From: Hyphomicrobium_A sp044507625
GTDB taxonomy: Bacteria > Pseudomonadota > Alphaproteobacteria > Rhizobiales > Hyphomicrobiaceae
NCBI GenBank assembly: GCA_044507625.1
Contig: JBIQJE010000006.1
Location: 1-64,000, forward strand
Reading direction: 5' to 3'
Length of the DNA: 64,000 nucleotides
Shown here: in pieces, positions 63,089 to 64,000 of the stretch
Numbering within the stretch: the stretch's first letter is position 1
How the letters are laid out: each line of letters begins with the position of its first letter
Notes under the pieces: model-generated
The model's input: only the letters and a program-made list of their open reading frames with translations
The model's database searches: none
What the model was told of the DNA's origin: nothing
Program-made: the position numbers and the translations under genes

Positions 63089-63418
63089 ATGCCAGAACAG
63101 CAAAAGCCGTCCGTCATCGTGCTCGACGAGGAGGAAATCACCCTCGCCGACCTGACGCGCACCTGCCGTGTCCGCACCGAGTGGGTGATGGAGCTCGTCG
63201 ACGAAGGCGTGATCGAGCCGCGCCCGCGCACCGGCCCGCAATGGCGCTTCTCCGCAACCAGCATTGTGCGCGTCGAGAAGGCACGCCGGCTGCAGAGCGA
63301 CCTCGGGGTCAATACCCCCGGCGTCGCGCTGGCGCTGCAGTTGCTCGACCGCATCGACGCGCTGGAAGCGCGCCTGCGCGCAGCGTCGGCACGTCCCGAC
63401 GCCGATGATTCCGATTAA
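63089..63418 (+). CDS. cbpM: Chaperone modulator CbpM
   Basis: The product is 109 aa with a MerR-like helix-turn-helix, ITLADLTRTCRVRTEWVMEL, then VDEGVIEPR and WRFSATSIVRVEKARRL. CbpM inhibits CbpA by binding its J domain. The three-base gap to cbpA indicates co-expression. Confidence 0.9.
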   Translation: MPEQQKPSVIVLDEEEITLADLTRTCRVRTEWVMELVDEGVIEPRPRTGPQWRFSATSIVRVEKARRLQSDLGVNTPGVALALQLLDRIDALEARLRAASARPDADDSD

Positions 63419-63426
63419 CCCGTTGC

Positions 63427-63460
63427 GGCAACCGAATCGACTACCGTCGATTCGGTTGCC
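63427..63460. repeat. Perfect 15-bp inverted repeat between cbpM and xerC
   Basis: GGCAACCGAATCGAC and its exact complement are separated by TACC. No T run follows on either strand, so it is not a classic terminator. It begins nine bases after the cbpM stop and may be an mRNA end or a protein-binding site. Confidence 0.8.
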
Positions 63461-63498
63461 GTGGCTCCCGCGGGGCCACACGACGAACGGGCCCCGGC

Positions 63499-64000
63499 TT
63501 GGATACGATCAAGGAAGAAAGCGCCGCCCTTGAGCTGCCGCTCGGTGCCGATCTCGACCGGGCGGTATGCGCCTGGCTCGCGCACCTCGAGCACGGGCGC
63601 GGCTACGCGCAGAAGACCATCGAGGCCTACGGGCGCGACGTGCGCCAGTTTCTTTCCTTCCTCGCCCGCCAGCTCGGCCATGCGCCCTGCCTCGCCGACC
63701 TGCAGCGCATCGACCTCAAAACCTTCCGCGGCTTCCTCGCCGCCCGCCGTCGCGCCGGCACGGTGAGCCGCTCGCTGGCGCGCACGCTGTCGGCCCTGCG
63801 GCAGCTCTTCCGCTGGCTCGAAGCGCAGAAGCTGGTCGAGAACCGCGCCATCCTGCAGCTGGCCATGCCGAAGGTGCCGCACTCCGTCCCGAAGCCGCTC
63901 ACCGTCGCCAAGGCGGCCGACGTGGTCGACCCCGGCGCCACGGCCGAGCTCGACTGGGTCTCGGCGCGCGACGCCGCCGTGTTGCTGCTGCTTTACGGCT
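63499..64000 (+). CDS. xerC: Tyrosine recombinase XerC (N-terminal part)
   Basis: About 167 codons are visible before the window ends. The SAM-like core-binding domain is clear: RGYAQKTIEAYGRDVRQF, then LKTFRGFLAARRRAGTV and LARTLSALRQLFRWLEAQ, then MPKVPHSVPKPLTVAKA. The catalytic domain has just begun at the edge (ARDAAVLLLLYG). XerC with XerD resolves chromosome dimers at dif. The start is read as TTG at 63499; the priA neighbourhood of xerC is usual in Rhizobiales. Confidence 0.85.
   Translation, partial: MDTIKEESAALELPLGADLDRAVCAWLAHLEHGRGYAQKTIEAYGRDVRQFLSFLARQLGHAPCLADLQRIDLKTFRGFLAARRRAGTVSRSLARTLSALRQLFRWLEAQKLVENRAILQLAMPKVPHSVPKPLTVAKAADVVDPGATAELDWVSARDAAVLLLLYG

Overview
The window is GC-rich, densely coded alphaproteobacterial DNA, most likely from the Hyphomicrobiales (Rhizobiales). 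Several features point there: an F1-ATPase operon (atpHAGDC) separate from F0, a short cbpA-cbpM chaperone pair, sitABCD with a Fur/Mur-type box, a likely EcfG stress promoter before otsA, palindromic intergenic repeats of rhizobial type, and frequent GTG/TTG starts with 4-base ATGA overlaps. The genus cannot be fixed from sequence reading alone; a Hyphomicrobium-like organism would fit.

Layout. 1-9.3 kb is a surface-polysaccharide locus: a cut-off membrane protein (possible polymerase), a Wzx-type flippase, a GT4 glycosyltransferase, a GumC/Wzz-type co-polymerase, a WecE-like sugar aminotransferase, an epimerase-like SDR, RmlA and a second SDR. 9.6-15 kb is a trehalose/stress cluster: a GH15 hydrolase, otsA, a PfkB kinase and otsB. 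Next come a small iron-permease-like protein, an unusual ROK protein whose motifs look circularly permuted, an RND efflux pair, the sitABCD manganese/iron importer and a diguanylate cyclase.

25.8-30.3 kb is the accessory part. It has small unknown genes, a DUF4336 protein, a GNAT enzyme and a 2.3-kb insert between two decayed serine-recombinase 3' ends. The second of these abuts tRNA-Arg(ACG). The insert carries an exported Rap1a/Tai-like protein and a divergent DUF2975 - XRE - lipoprotein cassette with a palindromic operator candidate.

30.4-37 kb holds a sensor kinase overlapping or abutting a flavoprotein that has lost both catalytic residues of its family, then rpmH-rnpA-yidC-yihA followed by four tandem 56-bp palindromic repeats. 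37.2-50.5 kb is mainly housekeeping: a GST, a Clp_N/proline-rich/membrane-anchored protein, argB and a pyrimidine nucleotidase, etfBA with a 3-hydroxybutyryl-CoA dehydrogenase, rhomboid, ATP:cobalamin adenosyltransferase, EnvC-like and CtpA. Two adjacent RppH-type Nudix genes follow.

51.9-57.7 kb is the F1-ATPase operon on the minus strand. It is interrupted by an ohr/OsmC peroxidase gene between atpG and atpD, and by a small CPFC-motif protein gene between atpD and atpC. The window ends with small unknown genes, a VOC protein, priA, cbpA-cbpM and the start of a XerC-type recombinase.

The best candidates for something undescribed are the permuted ROK protein, the Clp_N membrane protein, the extra genes inside the ATP synthase operon, the kinase/degenerate-flavoprotein pair and the tRNA-Arg island. 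None is shown here to be a new system; each is a testable lead.
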